From: Melioribacteraceae bacterium
GTDB lineage: Bacteria > Bacteroidota > Ignavibacteria > Ignavibacteriales > Melioribacteraceae
Assembly (NCBI GenBank): GCA_021740785.1
Contig: JAIOZI010000007.1
Span: 40,067 to 104,066, forward strand
Direction: 5' to 3'
Length of the DNA: 64,000 nt
This document shows positions 45,959-56,412 of this stretch, in pieces; the stretch's first letter is position 1, and each line of letters starts with the position of its first letter. The notes under the pieces are model-generated. The model was not told where the DNA came from. It did no database searches and saw only the letters and a list, made by a program, of their open reading frames with translations. Position numbers and translations under genes: made by a program.

Positions 45959-48571
45959 ATGAAATACACTTTTTTATTTTTTCTGATTTTTATTTTTGGA
46001 TCTGTTGTTAGTGCACAGCAGAATGATACTCTGCAAATTTTTGCTCCGGATTCCCTTGATATAATTTCACCGGATACAACCTTAACCGATTCAGCTGCAT
46101 TTCCCGATTCAACTATAGCTCTTGATTCAACCGAAACAAAATCCGGAGATGAAATTGATGCCGTTGTATATGCAAGCGCTTCGGATTCACTCACGTTCGA
46201 CATATTAAATAAAAAAATGTACGTGTATGATTCGGGTGAACTCAAATATAAAGATACCGAACTTACAGCTGCCCAAATTGCTGTCGATTTTGAAACAAAT
46301 AGTCTTGATGCTATCGGTGTAGCCGATACTTCGGATACCACGGGAAATACATATTTACAAACTCCCGTTATGTCTGAAGCCGGTGAAGTTTTTGAAGGAT
46401 TCAGTCTTGAGTATAATTTTAAGAACAAACGCGGTTTCATCTCCGCCGCAAAAAATGCAGAAGAAGATTCCAGGTATGAAGGAAAGTCAGTTAAAAAAGT
46501 CTCAAAAGATATTTTATTCATTGACGATGGAATTTATACAACATGTTCAGAATCACCTCCGCATTCACATTTCAGCGCTGCACAGATGAAGGTTATACAT
46601 CAGGATAAAATTATTGCAAAATGGATATTTCTTCATATCGGCGGTGTTCCGCTGCCACTCCCTCTCCCGTTCGGAGTATTTCCAATTGAGAAAGGAAGAA
46701 GGTCGGGATTAATTGTTCCAAGTTACGGAGAGGATGCTTCCCGCGGTCAGTACTTTAGAAATTTCGGATATTTCTGGGCAATAAGTGATTACATGGATTT
46801 AGCATTGAACGGTGATTATTATTCAAAAGGTGGATTCGGCAGCCGCGGAAGATTCCGCTATGTTCAAAGATATATTTACAACGGCAACATTAATCTCGGT
46901 CTCTCGAATGTTGAATCCGGTGAACAGGGCGATCCGGGTTATTCAGATAGAAAGGACTATAATTTAGAAATCTACCACAATCATAAATTTAATCCAACAA
47001 CAAATCTAAATGTTAATTTAAGATTTCTATCATCCAGTTATCTCTCAACAAACAGCACTCAGTACGATGATTTACTTCGGAAGAATATAACATCAAATGC
47101 AACATTCAGCAAGCGCTGGGATGAATCGGGAAATAGTATTTCAATCAATTATTCCAGAACTCAAAACCTTTCGAGCGGAGATATTACCGAGAAGCTTCCG
47201 GATGTTACGTTTAACAAAACGCTTTCATATCCATTTAAGAGAAAAGGGGTATCAAAAAAAGATCAAGCTTGGTACGAGTATATCGGTTATAACTATTCGG
47301 GTAGATTTAGAAATGATAGAAATAAAAGAGAAGGCGATTTGAAAATTCGCGGCGGATTTCAACATACTGTCGGAATGTCTGCTTCTCCAAAGCTTGGTTA
47401 TTTTAATGTATCACCGAGAATCGGTTATTCCGAGAAATGGTACAATAAAAGAATTATAAAAGATGTTTATTATGTTGAGCATATAAATTCCGACGGTGAA
47501 TCAGTTACGGCAGATAGTGTTGTTGACCGTGATATGTATGAAATAAACATGGTGCGTTCTTTTGATTTCAGCTTATCGGCTTCAACAAAAATTTATGGAA
47601 TGGCGCAGTTGAATAATTTTGGAATTGAGGCATTCCGCCATACTTTACAGCCATCGGTTTCATATAATTACAGTCCTGATTTCTCCGAGGATAAATGGGG
47701 CTATTATGATTCATATATTTCGCATGACGGCTCGGTGAAACGTTATGATAAATTCAGCAGGGAAATTTACGGCGGTGCAGGCAGAGGGGAGAGACAGAGT
47801 CTAAACTTTTCTCTCGGGAATATATTCGAGATGAAGACTTTAAAAGATCAAACCGACACTACATCCGAAGCGAAAAAATATCAGCTCCTGAATTTAAACG
47901 GAAGCGTCGGTTATAATTTTGCAGCGGATAGTCTTAAACTTTCCGATCTAAGAGTTAGTTACAGAACACAGATAGGCGAGCTACTGAATTTTTCCGGCTC
48001 GTCTTCATACACCTTTTACGATTACGATGAAAACAAAAAGATCAACAAATTTCTTTCTTCTGTGGGTAAAGGGCTTCTCAGATTAACAAACTTCAGCTTC
48101 TCTTTATCAACAAATATTTCTGGTGATAAACTAGCCGGTGAAAAAAGAAAAGGGACTGAAGATGAAATCGATCCGGAATATGATGCTTTCCGCGGTGAAG
48201 ACTACATTGCACTTTACGGTGAAGAGGAACCGGATTTTTCCATACCCTGGAATCTAAGTCTTAATTATAATTATTCATTGTCAAAAAGAAATGCTTCCGA
48301 TGTTACAAGAACTTCAAATATCGGGTTGAATCTTGGTTTCAATCTCACTAAAAATTGGAAGATCACAATGCGCGGCAATTACGATTTAGAACGTAAACAA
48401 ATTGCTGCCCCGCAGGTTACGGTTTACCGCGATCTCCACTGCTGGGAAATGAATTTCACCTGGAATCCTATCGGCACATACCGCGGGTTCCGATTCGAGA
48501 TTAAAATTAAAGCTCCGGAATTGCAGGATATTAAAGTCACGAAAACCAAAGATATTTTCTCGGGATTTTAA
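45959..48571 (+). CDS. lptD: LptD-like LPS-assembly outer-membrane protein
   Basis: The 870-residue protein has a signal peptide (FLFFLIFIFGSVVSAQ), an Asp/Thr-rich low-complexity segment, and an LptA-like jellyroll of about 70-240 (DILNKKMYVYDSGELKYKD, then EGFSLEYNFKNKRGFI). A large barrel follows, with the conserved PFGVFPIEKGRRSGLIVPSY and alternating aromatic strands. This is the LptD that inserts LPS into the outer leaflet. ATG at 45959 is preferred over the adjacent TTG. The operon position fits, with Gfo/Idh and plug genes upstream. Confidence 0.85.
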   Translation: MKYTFLFFLIFIFGSVVSAQQNDTLQIFAPDSLDIISPDTTLTDSAAFPDSTIALDSTETKSGDEIDAVVYASASDSLTFDILNKKMYVYDSGELKYKDTELTAAQIAVDFETNSLDAIGVADTSDTTGNTYLQTPVMSEAGEVFEGFSLEYNFKNKRGFISAAKNAEEDSRYEGKSVKKVSKDILFIDDGIYTTCSESPPHSHFSAAQMKVIHQDKIIAKWIFLHIGGVPLPLPLPFGVFPIEKGRRSGLIVPSYGEDASRGQYFRNFGYFWAISDYMDLALNGDYYSKGGFGSRGRFRYVQRYIYNGNINLGLSNVESGEQGDPGYSDRKDYNLEIYHNHKFNPTTNLNVNLRFLSSSYLSTNSTQYDDLLRKNITSNATFSKRWDESGNSISINYSRTQNLSSGDITEKLPDVTFNKTLSYPFKRKGVSKKDQAWYEYIGYNYSGRFRNDRNKREGDLKIRGGFQHTVGMSASPKLGYFNVSPRIGYSEKWYNKRIIKDVYYVEHINSDGESVTADSVVDRDMYEINMVRSFDFSLSASTKIYGMAQLNNFGIEAFRHTLQPSVSYNYSPDFSEDKWGYYDSYISHDGSVKRYDKFSREIYGGAGRGERQSLNFSLGNIFEMKTLKDQTDTTSEAKKYQLLNLNGSVGYNFAADSLKLSDLRVSYRTQIGELLNFSGSSSYTFYDYDENKKINKFLSSVGKGLLRLTNFSFSLSTNISGDKLAGEKRKGTEDEIDPEYDAFRGEDYIALYGEEEPDFSIPWNLSLNYNYSLSKRNASDVTRTSNIGLNLGFNLTKNWKITMRGNYDLERKQIAAPQVTVYRDLHCWEMNFTWNPIGTYRGFRFEIKIKAPELQDIKVTKTKDIFSGF

Positions 48572-48666
48572 GATTCATACTTCCCCAAAAAAAATCTAAT
48601 TAGAGTTTGTCATAAAATCATTTAAGAATGTGTTTATTTTTTGGCGGGGTATTACTATCATAAAGT

Positions 48667-49116
48667 ATGAAAAAAATTATAATTGACGGAAATAATTTAA
48701 TCGGTAAAATACCGGAATTATTCATGCTTCAGAAAAGTGACGGACAATCATCACGCGAGAAGCTTGTATTTTTACTCGATAGATATTTTGCCAGGAAAAA
48801 AGTAAAAGTATCACTTCACTTCGATGGATATGTAAACCTTCCGATTCGTTCATCAAAAATGAAAATTTATTATTCGGATAGCCGGCAGGCTGACGACTTT
48901 ATTCGCCGTGAAATCGATCAATCAAATAATCCCAAATTACTATTGATTGTTACATCAGATTTGAATCTGCTGGAATACGCAAAGGTAAACAGTTGTGAAA
49001 GGATGAAATCCGAAGAGCTGCTTCTTAAGATTAATCAAGCTGAAGATGATGATGAAAAGAAAAAAATAGAATCAATCAACAATGAAGAAATTAAAAAACT
49101 TTTCGGTGTCGATTGA
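48667..49116 (+). CDS. NYN-domain (YacP-like) ribonuclease
   Basis: The 149-residue cytoplasmic protein has a PIN-like NYN domain: IIIDGNNLIGKIPELF, LHFDGYVNLPI, SDSRQADDFIRREI and LLIVTSDLNLLEYAK, with the acidic Asp residues that bind metal. YacP homologues are mRNA-decay endoribonucleases. Weakly linked to the envelope operon, 95 bases after lptD. Confidence 0.82.
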   Translation: MKKIIIDGNNLIGKIPELFMLQKSDGQSSREKLVFLLDRYFARKKVKVSLHFDGYVNLPIRSSKMKIYYSDSRQADDFIRREIDQSNNPKLLLIVTSDLNLLEYAKVNSCERMKSEELLLKINQAEDDDEKKKIESINNEEIKKLFGVD

Positions 49117-49127
49117 TTCTTATAAAT

Positions 49128-49451
49128 TCATATTGAAATCAGCTTAAATAACTTTGTACTGTTAATTTCAATTGCATTCCCGTTTTTTCCGGAATACGGA
49201 CATTTGCCCTTCTTTTCGATCTTTGTACCTCCCGAATACGGACAAATATTCTCGTTGGACATCATCTTTTGATTCCACTTAGTATACGGACATTCCCCTG
49301 TGTTGGTACTTGGAGCTGTCTTTCCATTTAAAAACGGGCAATTTATTTCAGCCTTTTTTTCTGCTATTTTGTTCGATGAATTGATTGGCTGCAGAACAAA
49401 TCCCATTGAGAAAAATGATATAATAATAAATGCGGCTAATAGTTTTTTCAT
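49128..49451 (-). CDS. Small secreted protein with four CP-aromatic motifs, unknown
   Basis: The 107-residue secreted protein has a signal peptide (FIIISFFSMGFVLQ). Its mature part has four short cysteine motifs: CPFLNG, CPYTKW, CPYSGG and CPYSGK, spaced by about 15-22 residues. No family is recognised. Cys-Pro followed by an aromatic resembles heme-regulatory motifs, and the spaced single cysteines could also bind metal or form disulfides. It is not obviously cotranscribed with the NYN gene, which runs the other way. Confidence 0.6.
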   Translation of the reverse strand: MKKLLAAFIIISFFSMGFVLQPINSSNKIAEKKAEINCPFLNGKTAPSTNTGECPYTKWNQKMMSNENICPYSGGTKIEKKGKCPYSGKNGNAIEINSTKLFKLISI

Positions 49452-49629
49452 TTGTTTCTCCTTTTAAGATGGTTTATCTGATTAACAAAGTCTTTCCTCA
49501 AATAATTCCAAAATTTTGAAACATTTCGTTCAGCTCAATATCTTTATTTTTATTATGGATTCGACAAAACTTTCATTGCTAAAAATTTGTTAATGAGATA
49601 AGTTATCTGATAATTAAAAAAGTACTTTT

Positions 49630-50871
49630 ATGAAAAGAAAAATTGTGATTATCGGTGGAGGATTCGGCGGAATAAATGCAGCGAAAAAACTGGACAGCGA
49701 TGAATTTGACATAACTTTGATAGATAAAAACAATCATCATTTATTTCAGCCATTGCTCTATCAGGTTGCCACGGCTGCATTATCACCGGCGGACATTGCC
49801 GAGCCTATTCGTTCGGTCTTTAAAAAACAGAAGAATATTAAAGTGATTATGGCTGAGGTGCAGTCGATTGATAGAAATAATAGAACGGTGAATCTTGATG
49901 GCGAGAAAGTCGAGTTCGATTATTTGATAGTTGCCATCGGTTCGAAACATTCTTATTTCGGAAATGATCATTGGGAAAAATTTGCACCCGGACTCAAAAC
50001 TCTTAACGATGCCTTAACCATTAGAGAGCAAATTTTAATCTCTCTTGAAAAAGCTGAACGTACATCAGACTTGGATGAAAGAAATAAATATATGACTTTT
50101 GTTGTGGTAGGCGGCGGACCCACAGGTGTAGAAATGGCAGGAGCAATAGCTGAAATTACAAAGCAGACTATGATCAAAGATTTTCGCAATATCGATCCTT
50201 CCAAAACAAATGTTATTCTGATTGAAGGTATGGAGAAAATTTTAGGGACTTACGATGAACCGCTAAATAATAAAGCAAAGAAAGCGCTTGAAGATTTGGG
50301 AGTTGATGTACGTACCGGTGAAATGGTTTCGATGATTGATGAATACGGAGTGAGTACAAATAAAGGAAAAATAAAGACAGAAAATGTAATTTGGGCAGCG
50401 GGTAATTCTATCTCGCCGATGTTGAAATCACTAAATACCGAGTACGATAAAGCCGGGAGAGTTATAGTTGAAAATGATTGTTCAATTAAAGGAGATGAAA
50501 ATATTTTTGTAATCGGTGACGCAGCGTTGTTTATAGAAAATGAAAAATCCCTTCCCGGTATTGCCCCGGTTGCAATGCAGCAGGGAAGGTACGTTGGGAA
50601 AATAATCTTTAACCAATTATCGAAGGAAAAACGAGAACCGTTCAAATATTTTGATAAAGGAAATTTAGCAACAATAGGCAGGGCGAAAGCTGTAATGCAA
50701 ATCGGTAAAATTAAATTATCCGGATTTTTTGCATGGCTGATTTGGGGACTGGTGCATATAGCATTTTTAATTTCATTCAGAAAACGTTACAAAGTGATGG
50801 TAGAATGGATTTGGTACTATATTTCTAATCGTCACGGAATTAGATTAATAACAAATAAACCGAAGAAGTAA
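49630..50871 (+). CDS. ndh: Type II NADH dehydrogenase (NDH-2)
   Basis: The 413-residue flavoprotein has the FAD motif VIIGGGFGGINAAKKL, a second dinucleotide site VVVGGGPTGVEMAGAIAEI near residue 160, and the FAD ribityl motif VIGDAA near 297. A C-terminal amphipathic membrane anchor (FAWLIWGLVHIAFLISF) is present. It transfers electrons from NADH to quinone without pumping protons. It is monocistronic. Confidence 0.88.
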   Translation: MKRKIVIIGGGFGGINAAKKLDSDEFDITLIDKNNHHLFQPLLYQVATAALSPADIAEPIRSVFKKQKNIKVIMAEVQSIDRNNRTVNLDGEKVEFDYLIVAIGSKHSYFGNDHWEKFAPGLKTLNDALTIREQILISLEKAERTSDLDERNKYMTFVVVGGGPTGVEMAGAIAEITKQTMIKDFRNIDPSKTNVILIEGMEKILGTYDEPLNNKAKKALEDLGVDVRTGEMVSMIDEYGVSTNKGKIKTENVIWAAGNSISPMLKSLNTEYDKAGRVIVENDCSIKGDENIFVIGDAALFIENEKSLPGIAPVAMQQGRYVGKIIFNQLSKEKREPFKYFDKGNLATIGRAKAVMQIGKIKLSGFFAWLIWGLVHIAFLISFRKRYKVMVEWIWYYISNRHGIRLITNKPKK

Positions 50872-51033
50872 TTAATTCAGGTATTAATGGCGTTAAAAGT
50901 GAAATGTATGATTCTTGATTTGCGGTAATCACTCTCCACATTAATCATATAGGTCTGTCGATTATCATTGCAATAACATAATAACTTATCTATTTTTCTT
51001 AATTAAAAATAATCTCCTATTACATGTCTTAAC

Positions 51034-52671
51034 ATGAGAATTGCACTTTGCCAGATCAATCCAACCATTGGTGATCTAAAAGGCAACAAAAAGAAAATAC
51101 TAGAATATTATAAAAGAGCAGTTGAAGATAAAGTAGATTTAGCGATCTTTCCGGAACTGGCAATTTGTGGTTATCCTCCCCAGGATCTTGTTGAGAAACA
51201 AGAATTTCGCGACCAAATATGTAAAGCCTCTTTTGAACTTGCCTGTGAATCAAAATCAACCGGACTTCTTTTCGGAACTATTGTAGAAGAATCCGAAAAC
51301 GTTGGTACAGGTGTATATAATTCCGCAATGTTATGTTATGATGGAAAAGTTCAGTTCGTTCAGAATAAAACTCTTCTGCCGAATTATGATGTATTTGATG
51401 AACGCCGTTATTTCGAGTCGGCAAAAAATGTCAGCCTTCATGAATTCAAAGGTGAGAAACTGGGAATTTCAATCTGTGAAGATATCTGGAACGATTCCGA
51501 TTATTGGAAGAAAAGAAGATATCATACAGACCCGGTTCAATCATTAGTTGATTATGGAGCAACATTATTGCTGAACATTTCCGCAAGTCCTTATGCTTAC
51601 GGCAGACGCGAAGAGAGAAAGAAAATGCTCTCAGTTCTGACCAAACAAGATAATCTTCCGCTCGCTTACGTCTGTTGTTCCGGCGCTCAAACTGATCTTA
51701 TCTTTGATGGTGCGAGCATGTGTTTTCTGAAAAATGGCGAGCTTGTTCAATTAGGTAAATCTTTCGAAGAAGATTATTTTATTTTTGATACAAATGGAAA
51801 CTATGACCCGGTTTTGAAAGTAGAAGATAGTTTTGAGGAAGAAGTATTGAACGCACTGACTTTTGGATTGAAAGATTACTGTGAAAAAACCGGTTTTAAA
51901 AAAGTACTTGTAGGATTAAGTGGTGGTATTGATTCGGCTTTAGTAACATACATTTCCGTGAGAGCTTTGGGACCGGAAAATGTACATGTTGTACTTATGC
52001 CTTCAAAATATTCGAGTGAAGGAAGCATTATTGATTCACAAAAGTTAGCAACGAATCTCAAAATCGATCATCATATAATCAGTATTCAGAATGTTGTTGG
52101 TGAAATAAATTCAGCGCTCAAACCGCTCTTTGAAAATCTACTGGAAAATATTGCAGAAGAAAATATTCAGGCAAGAACGCGTGGATTAATTCTTATGGCG
52201 GTATCGAATAAATTCAATTGCCTTCTCTGTACAACCGGAAATAAATCTGAGTACGCTGTTGGATATGCAACATTATACGGGGACATGAACGGCGCATTAG
52301 GAATAATTGCCGATGTATATAAAACCGAAGTATATAAGATTGCCGAATACATTAATAGAAGAGAAGAAATTATTCCGAAAGAAATTATTGAGAAAGCACC
52401 ATCTGCCGAATTGAGACCGAATCAAAAAGATCAGGATTCTTTACCGTCATATGAATTACTGGATTCTATTTTGAAAATGTATTTAGAGGAATATAAAGAA
52501 GAGGAAGAAATTACTGCGGTTATCGGAGATGAAGAAGTTGTTAAAAAAGTATTACGATTAGTTGATCTAAATGAATTTAAAAGAAAACAGGCTGCTCCTG
52601 CTTTGCGGGTAACAACAAAAGCTTTTGGCTACGGAAGACGCTTCCCGATTGTTCAAGGCTGGAGAAGATAG
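51034..52671 (+). CDS. nadE: Glutamine-dependent NAD+ synthetase
   Basis: The 545-residue enzyme has an N-terminal nitrilase-type glutaminase (Glu41 in AIFPELAICGYPP, Lys in QNKTLLPNYDVFDERRYFE, Cys in LGISICEDIW) and a C-terminal synthetase with the P-loop VGLSGGIDSALV near residue 293. TTGNKSEYAVGYATLYGDM is the conserved NAD-synthetase motif. It makes NAD+ from nicotinate adenine dinucleotide, ATP and glutamine. It starts with ATG at 51034 and is in normal length range. Confidence 0.95.
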   Translation: MRIALCQINPTIGDLKGNKKKILEYYKRAVEDKVDLAIFPELAICGYPPQDLVEKQEFRDQICKASFELACESKSTGLLFGTIVEESENVGTGVYNSAMLCYDGKVQFVQNKTLLPNYDVFDERRYFESAKNVSLHEFKGEKLGISICEDIWNDSDYWKKRRYHTDPVQSLVDYGATLLLNISASPYAYGRREERKKMLSVLTKQDNLPLAYVCCSGAQTDLIFDGASMCFLKNGELVQLGKSFEEDYFIFDTNGNYDPVLKVEDSFEEEVLNALTFGLKDYCEKTGFKKVLVGLSGGIDSALVTYISVRALGPENVHVVLMPSKYSSEGSIIDSQKLATNLKIDHHIISIQNVVGEINSALKPLFENLLENIAEENIQARTRGLILMAVSNKFNCLLCTTGNKSEYAVGYATLYGDMNGALGIIADVYKTEVYKIAEYINRREEIIPKEIIEKAPSAELRPNQKDQDSLPSYELLDSILKMYLEEYKEEEEITAVIGDEEVVKKVLRLVDLNEFKRKQAAPALRVTTKAFGYGRRFPIVQGWRR

Positions 52672-52698
52672 AATTATAAAATTATTTATGGAATTATT

Positions 52699-54468
52699 AT
52701 GAGAAACATCAAAATATTGTTTACGCTGCTGGGTATTTTTGTCAGTTTAAATATATATGCACAGTTTAGTCCGGCTCAAGATCTTGTTGATGCAAAAATT
52801 TATCAATCATTCAAAGAAATTCATCGCGGCAGTGAATTGAAGCTTGCCGTAAAAGCGGTAATTGAAGAAACATGGCATATCAATTCTGATAAACCGAATG
52901 AAGAATATTTAATTGCGTCGGAGTTAACGATTGATGGTGAAAGTCCATTTACACTAAAACACATACAATTTCCAAAAGCGAAGGAATTGAGTTTTAGCTT
53001 TTCCGATCAGCCGGTTTCAGTATTTGAGGGAGAGATATTGGTTGGCGCAATAGTTCAAACACCTGCTGAGATCGATCCCGGTAATTACATGATCCCGGTT
53101 AGTTTTACTTACCAAGCTTGTAATGATGTAACGTGTATGCCGCCCCAAACAATCACAATGGATGTAAATATCAGTGTTGTTGATTTTAGCAAACAGATAA
53201 GCGAATTAAACTCTGAAATATTTTCAGAAATGGATCTCGCTTACACGGAAACAAAAATTGATGATGATGAAGATTCATTAGCAGGCACTCTTGAATCCAG
53301 CGGATTAATAATTAGTTTGTTTATTGTGTTTCTCGGCGGCTTGGCTCTAAACTTAACACCTTGTGTTTATCCTCTGATACCGATAACTATTGGTTATTTC
53401 GGGGGACAAACCGAGGGAAGAACGGGAAAATTGTTTGTCCTAGGATTGTTTTATGTACTGGGCATGGCTTTAACATATTCGGTTGTTGGTGTTATCACAT
53501 CACTGAGCGGAGCTGTATTTGGTTCCCTCTTGCAGAATCCCATTGTAATAATTGGGATTGCCGCTGTATTTGTGGCTCTGTCGCTGAGTATGTTCGGGCT
53601 ATATGAGTTTAAATTACCGGATTCTTTGGTAGCAAAAGCAGGCGGAGCGCGCGGAGGTGTTTTCGGAGCTTTCTTCATGGGATTAACTATGGGCATTGTT
53701 GCAGCGCCGTGTATTGGTCCTTTTGTTATTGGTCTTGTTACCTTTGTTGCTGCTAAAGGCGACCCGGTTTATGGATTTTTAATGTTCTTCTTCCTAGCTG
53801 TTGGATTGGGTTTCCCATATTTGTTCCTTGCACTCTTCTCCGGTAAAATTAAAAATCTGCCGAGAGCGGGATTTTGGATGGAGGCTGTTAAGAAAATTTT
53901 TGGATTTATTTTAATCGGAATGGCTTTATATTTTCTAGGTCCCTTATTACCGAAAGATATTACCGAATACCTTCTTCCTGTTTATGGAATTGCAATCGCA
54001 CTTTATTTATTATTCATCGATAAAGTTGCAAATGATATAAAAGGGTTCCGAATTTTCAAAATTGTTTTCTCTATTATAGTTATTGCAATTTCAGCCTACT
54101 CACTCGTTCCGGGCAGTAAGCAGTCGGTTAACTGGTCGAAATATTCCGAAGAGGCATATCAAACTGCGCTTGATAACAATCAAAAAATACTAATTGATTT
54201 TTATGCTGATTGGTGTATACCCTGTAAAGAGTTGGATGCATTAACATTTTCGGATAAAGCTGTGATTGAAAAAGCATCTGAATTTGCAGCATTTAAAGTT
54301 GATATGACAAAATCAATGTCGGACGAAACAGAGAGAATAAGAAAAAAATTTAATATTATTGGAATGCCGACAGTATTAATATTTGATACCGACGGTGTTG
54401 AAGTAGAGAGAATAACCGGATTCGTAAATGCGGAAGAATTTTTAAAGATGCTGAATACAGTGAACTAA
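52699..54468 (+). CDS. dsbD: DsbD-type thiol:disulfide interchange protein
   Basis: The 589-residue membrane protein has a signal peptide (ILFTLLGIFVSLNIYAQ), a periplasmic DsbD-alpha-like domain (CNDVTCMPPQ near 152), eight membrane helices with the paired cysteines (LTPCVYPLIPITIGYFGG near 215 and AAPCIGPFVIG near 335), and a C-terminal thioredoxin domain (DFYADWCIPCKELD near 500). It carries electrons from cytoplasmic thioredoxin to periplasmic reductases. The gene lies 27 bases after nadE. Confidence 0.94.
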   Translation: MRNIKILFTLLGIFVSLNIYAQFSPAQDLVDAKIYQSFKEIHRGSELKLAVKAVIEETWHINSDKPNEEYLIASELTIDGESPFTLKHIQFPKAKELSFSFSDQPVSVFEGEILVGAIVQTPAEIDPGNYMIPVSFTYQACNDVTCMPPQTITMDVNISVVDFSKQISELNSEIFSEMDLAYTETKIDDDEDSLAGTLESSGLIISLFIVFLGGLALNLTPCVYPLIPITIGYFGGQTEGRTGKLFVLGLFYVLGMALTYSVVGVITSLSGAVFGSLLQNPIVIIGIAAVFVALSLSMFGLYEFKLPDSLVAKAGGARGGVFGAFFMGLTMGIVAAPCIGPFVIGLVTFVAAKGDPVYGFLMFFFLAVGLGFPYLFLALFSGKIKNLPRAGFWMEAVKKIFGFILIGMALYFLGPLLPKDITEYLLPVYGIAIALYLLFIDKVANDIKGFRIFKIVFSIIVIAISAYSLVPGSKQSVNWSKYSEEAYQTALDNNQKILIDFYADWCIPCKELDALTFSDKAVIEKASEFAAFKVDMTKSMSDETERIRKKFNIIGMPTVLIFDTDGVEVERITGFVNAEEFLKMLNTVN

Positions 54469-54558
54469 AAGGATTGCGAGTCCCGGTATACTTTTATAAG
54501 TTTAAGAGAGAAAACTAATTAAATAAGTGTTAAACAAAATTAAGGCGTTAGTCATCAA

Positions 54559-56412
54559 ATGGCAAAAGAAAACGGGAAAGTTGTTGAAACCGTAGAAGAT
54601 GTTACCGTTATGTTCGCTGGTGATTCTGGAGACGGAATGCAGTTAACCGGGATGCAGTTCAGCGATACAACGGCTATTGTAGGTAATGACCTAAGCACAT
54701 TACCGGATTATCCGGCAGAAATCCGCGCCCCGGCTGGTACATTGTACGGTGTCAGCGGTTTCCAATTACATTTTAGTTCAACTGCAATTCATACACCGGG
54801 AGATACTCCTGATGTATTGGTTGCAATGAATCCGGCTGCATTAAAGAAAAATTTAGCCGAAATAAAACCTCATGCAATTATTATTACAAATACAGATTCA
54901 TTTGATTCGAAGAATTTGCAGCAAGCTCATTATGATAAAAATCCGTTGGAAGATGGTTCTCTTGATGGATATAAAGTGTTCCAGGTTCCAATTACAACAC
55001 TTACTGAAAATGCATTAAAAGAGTGTTCTCTTTCTCTAAAAGAAGTTCAAAGGTGTAAAAACTTTTTTGCTTTGGGATTGATGTATTGGCTTTATAACAG
55101 ACCGCTTGATCCAACGATGGACTGGCTGAAATCTAAATTTAAAAACCGTCCGGAGATTATTGAGAGTAACGAGAAAGCATTAAAAGCCGGGTATTATTTC
55201 GGTGAGCAAACTGAAATTTTCACAACAAGATACACAGTTAAGCCTGCCGAATTACCGAAAGGCACTTACAGAAATATTTCAGGAAATGAAGCAACAGCTG
55301 TTGGTTTTGTTGCAGCTTCAAATCTGAGCGGTTTACAGTTATTCCTGGGCTCTTACCCTATAACTCCCGCATCTGATATTTTGCATTTTCTAAGTTCGTT
55401 TAAGAATTTTGGTGTAAAAACTTTTCAAGCAGAAGATGAAATTGCCGGTATAGCTTCAGCTATCGGTGCATCATTTAGCGGATCATTAGCAATTACAACA
55501 ACCAGCGGTCCCGGACTTGCATTGAAAACAGAAGCGATTGGATTAGCTGTAATGACTGAATTGCCTCTCGTTATTGTAGATGTTCAGCGCGGCGGACCAA
55601 GTACAGGATTACCAACAAAAACCGAACAGGCTGATTTGCTTCAAGCATTATACGGAAGAAACGGTGAAGCTCCGGTTCCTGTGATTGCCGCATCAACTCC
55701 TAGCGATTGTTTTTACCTTGCAATCGAAGCTTCAAGAATTGCATTAAAGTATATGACACCTGTTCTGCTTTTAACCGATGGATATATTGCAAACGGATCT
55801 GAACCCTGGCGATTACCTGACATTGAAGATTTAGAAAAAATAGAAGTTAGTTTCAGAACTGAAGTTGAAGGATTCGAACCTTATTCACGCGATGCTAATT
55901 TAGCCAGACCTTGGGCTGTTCCAGGTACTAAGGGATTGGAACACCGGATTGGTGGTTTAGAAAAAGCTAATATCTCAGGTAATGTTAGTTATGATCCTGA
56001 TAATCATGATTTTATGGTTAGGCTGCGTGAAGAAAAAGTGAATAAAATTCAGCAGGATATTCCTGATCTTCAAGTGAAAGGTGATCAAGAAGGTGATCTG
56101 CTTGTTCTTGGTTGGGGTGGAACTTACGGCGCCATTACAGAGGCAGTCGATAGAGCGAGAGCCGAAGGTTATAAGGTTTCGCATGCACATCTGAAATACA
56201 TTAAACCATTTCCCAAAAATACTGCAGAAGTATTTAAGAATTTTAAGAAAATATTAATACCTGAATTAAATCTTGGTCAACTGTCAAAAGTAATCCGTAG
56301 TGAATTTTTGATTGAGGTTGAATCATTAACGAAGATAAAAGGATTACCATTCAAATCAATAGAAGTACAAAGAAAAATCGCTGATTTACTCGGAGGCGGA
56401 AATGGAAAATAA
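54559..56412 (+). CDS. korA: 2-oxoglutarate:ferredoxin oxidoreductase alpha/gamma subunit
   Basis: The 617-residue protein fuses the gamma domain (FAGDSGDGMQLTG, then GNDLSTLPDYPAEIR) with the alpha subunit (SYPITPASDILHFLS, TTTSGPGLALKTEA, DVQRGGPSTGLPTKTEQADL). It is the KorA half of a heterodimeric 2-oxoacid:ferredoxin oxidoreductase; the companion KorB binds thiamine diphosphate. It overlaps korB by 11 bases. 2-Oxoglutarate is favoured as substrate by the KorB motifs, but other 2-oxoacids are possible. This enzyme could work in the reductive TCA cycle or in oxidation. Confidence 0.92.
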   Translation: MAKENGKVVETVEDVTVMFAGDSGDGMQLTGMQFSDTTAIVGNDLSTLPDYPAEIRAPAGTLYGVSGFQLHFSSTAIHTPGDTPDVLVAMNPAALKKNLAEIKPHAIIITNTDSFDSKNLQQAHYDKNPLEDGSLDGYKVFQVPITTLTENALKECSLSLKEVQRCKNFFALGLMYWLYNRPLDPTMDWLKSKFKNRPEIIESNEKALKAGYYFGEQTEIFTTRYTVKPAELPKGTYRNISGNEATAVGFVAASNLSGLQLFLGSYPITPASDILHFLSSFKNFGVKTFQAEDEIAGIASAIGASFSGSLAITTTSGPGLALKTEAIGLAVMTELPLVIVDVQRGGPSTGLPTKTEQADLLQALYGRNGEAPVPVIAASTPSDCFYLAIEASRIALKYMTPVLLLTDGYIANGSEPWRLPDIEDLEKIEVSFRTEVEGFEPYSRDANLARPWAVPGTKGLEHRIGGLEKANISGNVSYDPDNHDFMVRLREEKVNKIQQDIPDLQVKGDQEGDLLVLGWGGTYGAITEAVDRARAEGYKVSHAHLKYIKPFPKNTAEVFKNFKKILIPELNLGQLSKVIRSEFLIEVESLTKIKGLPFKSIEVQRKIADLLGGGNGK

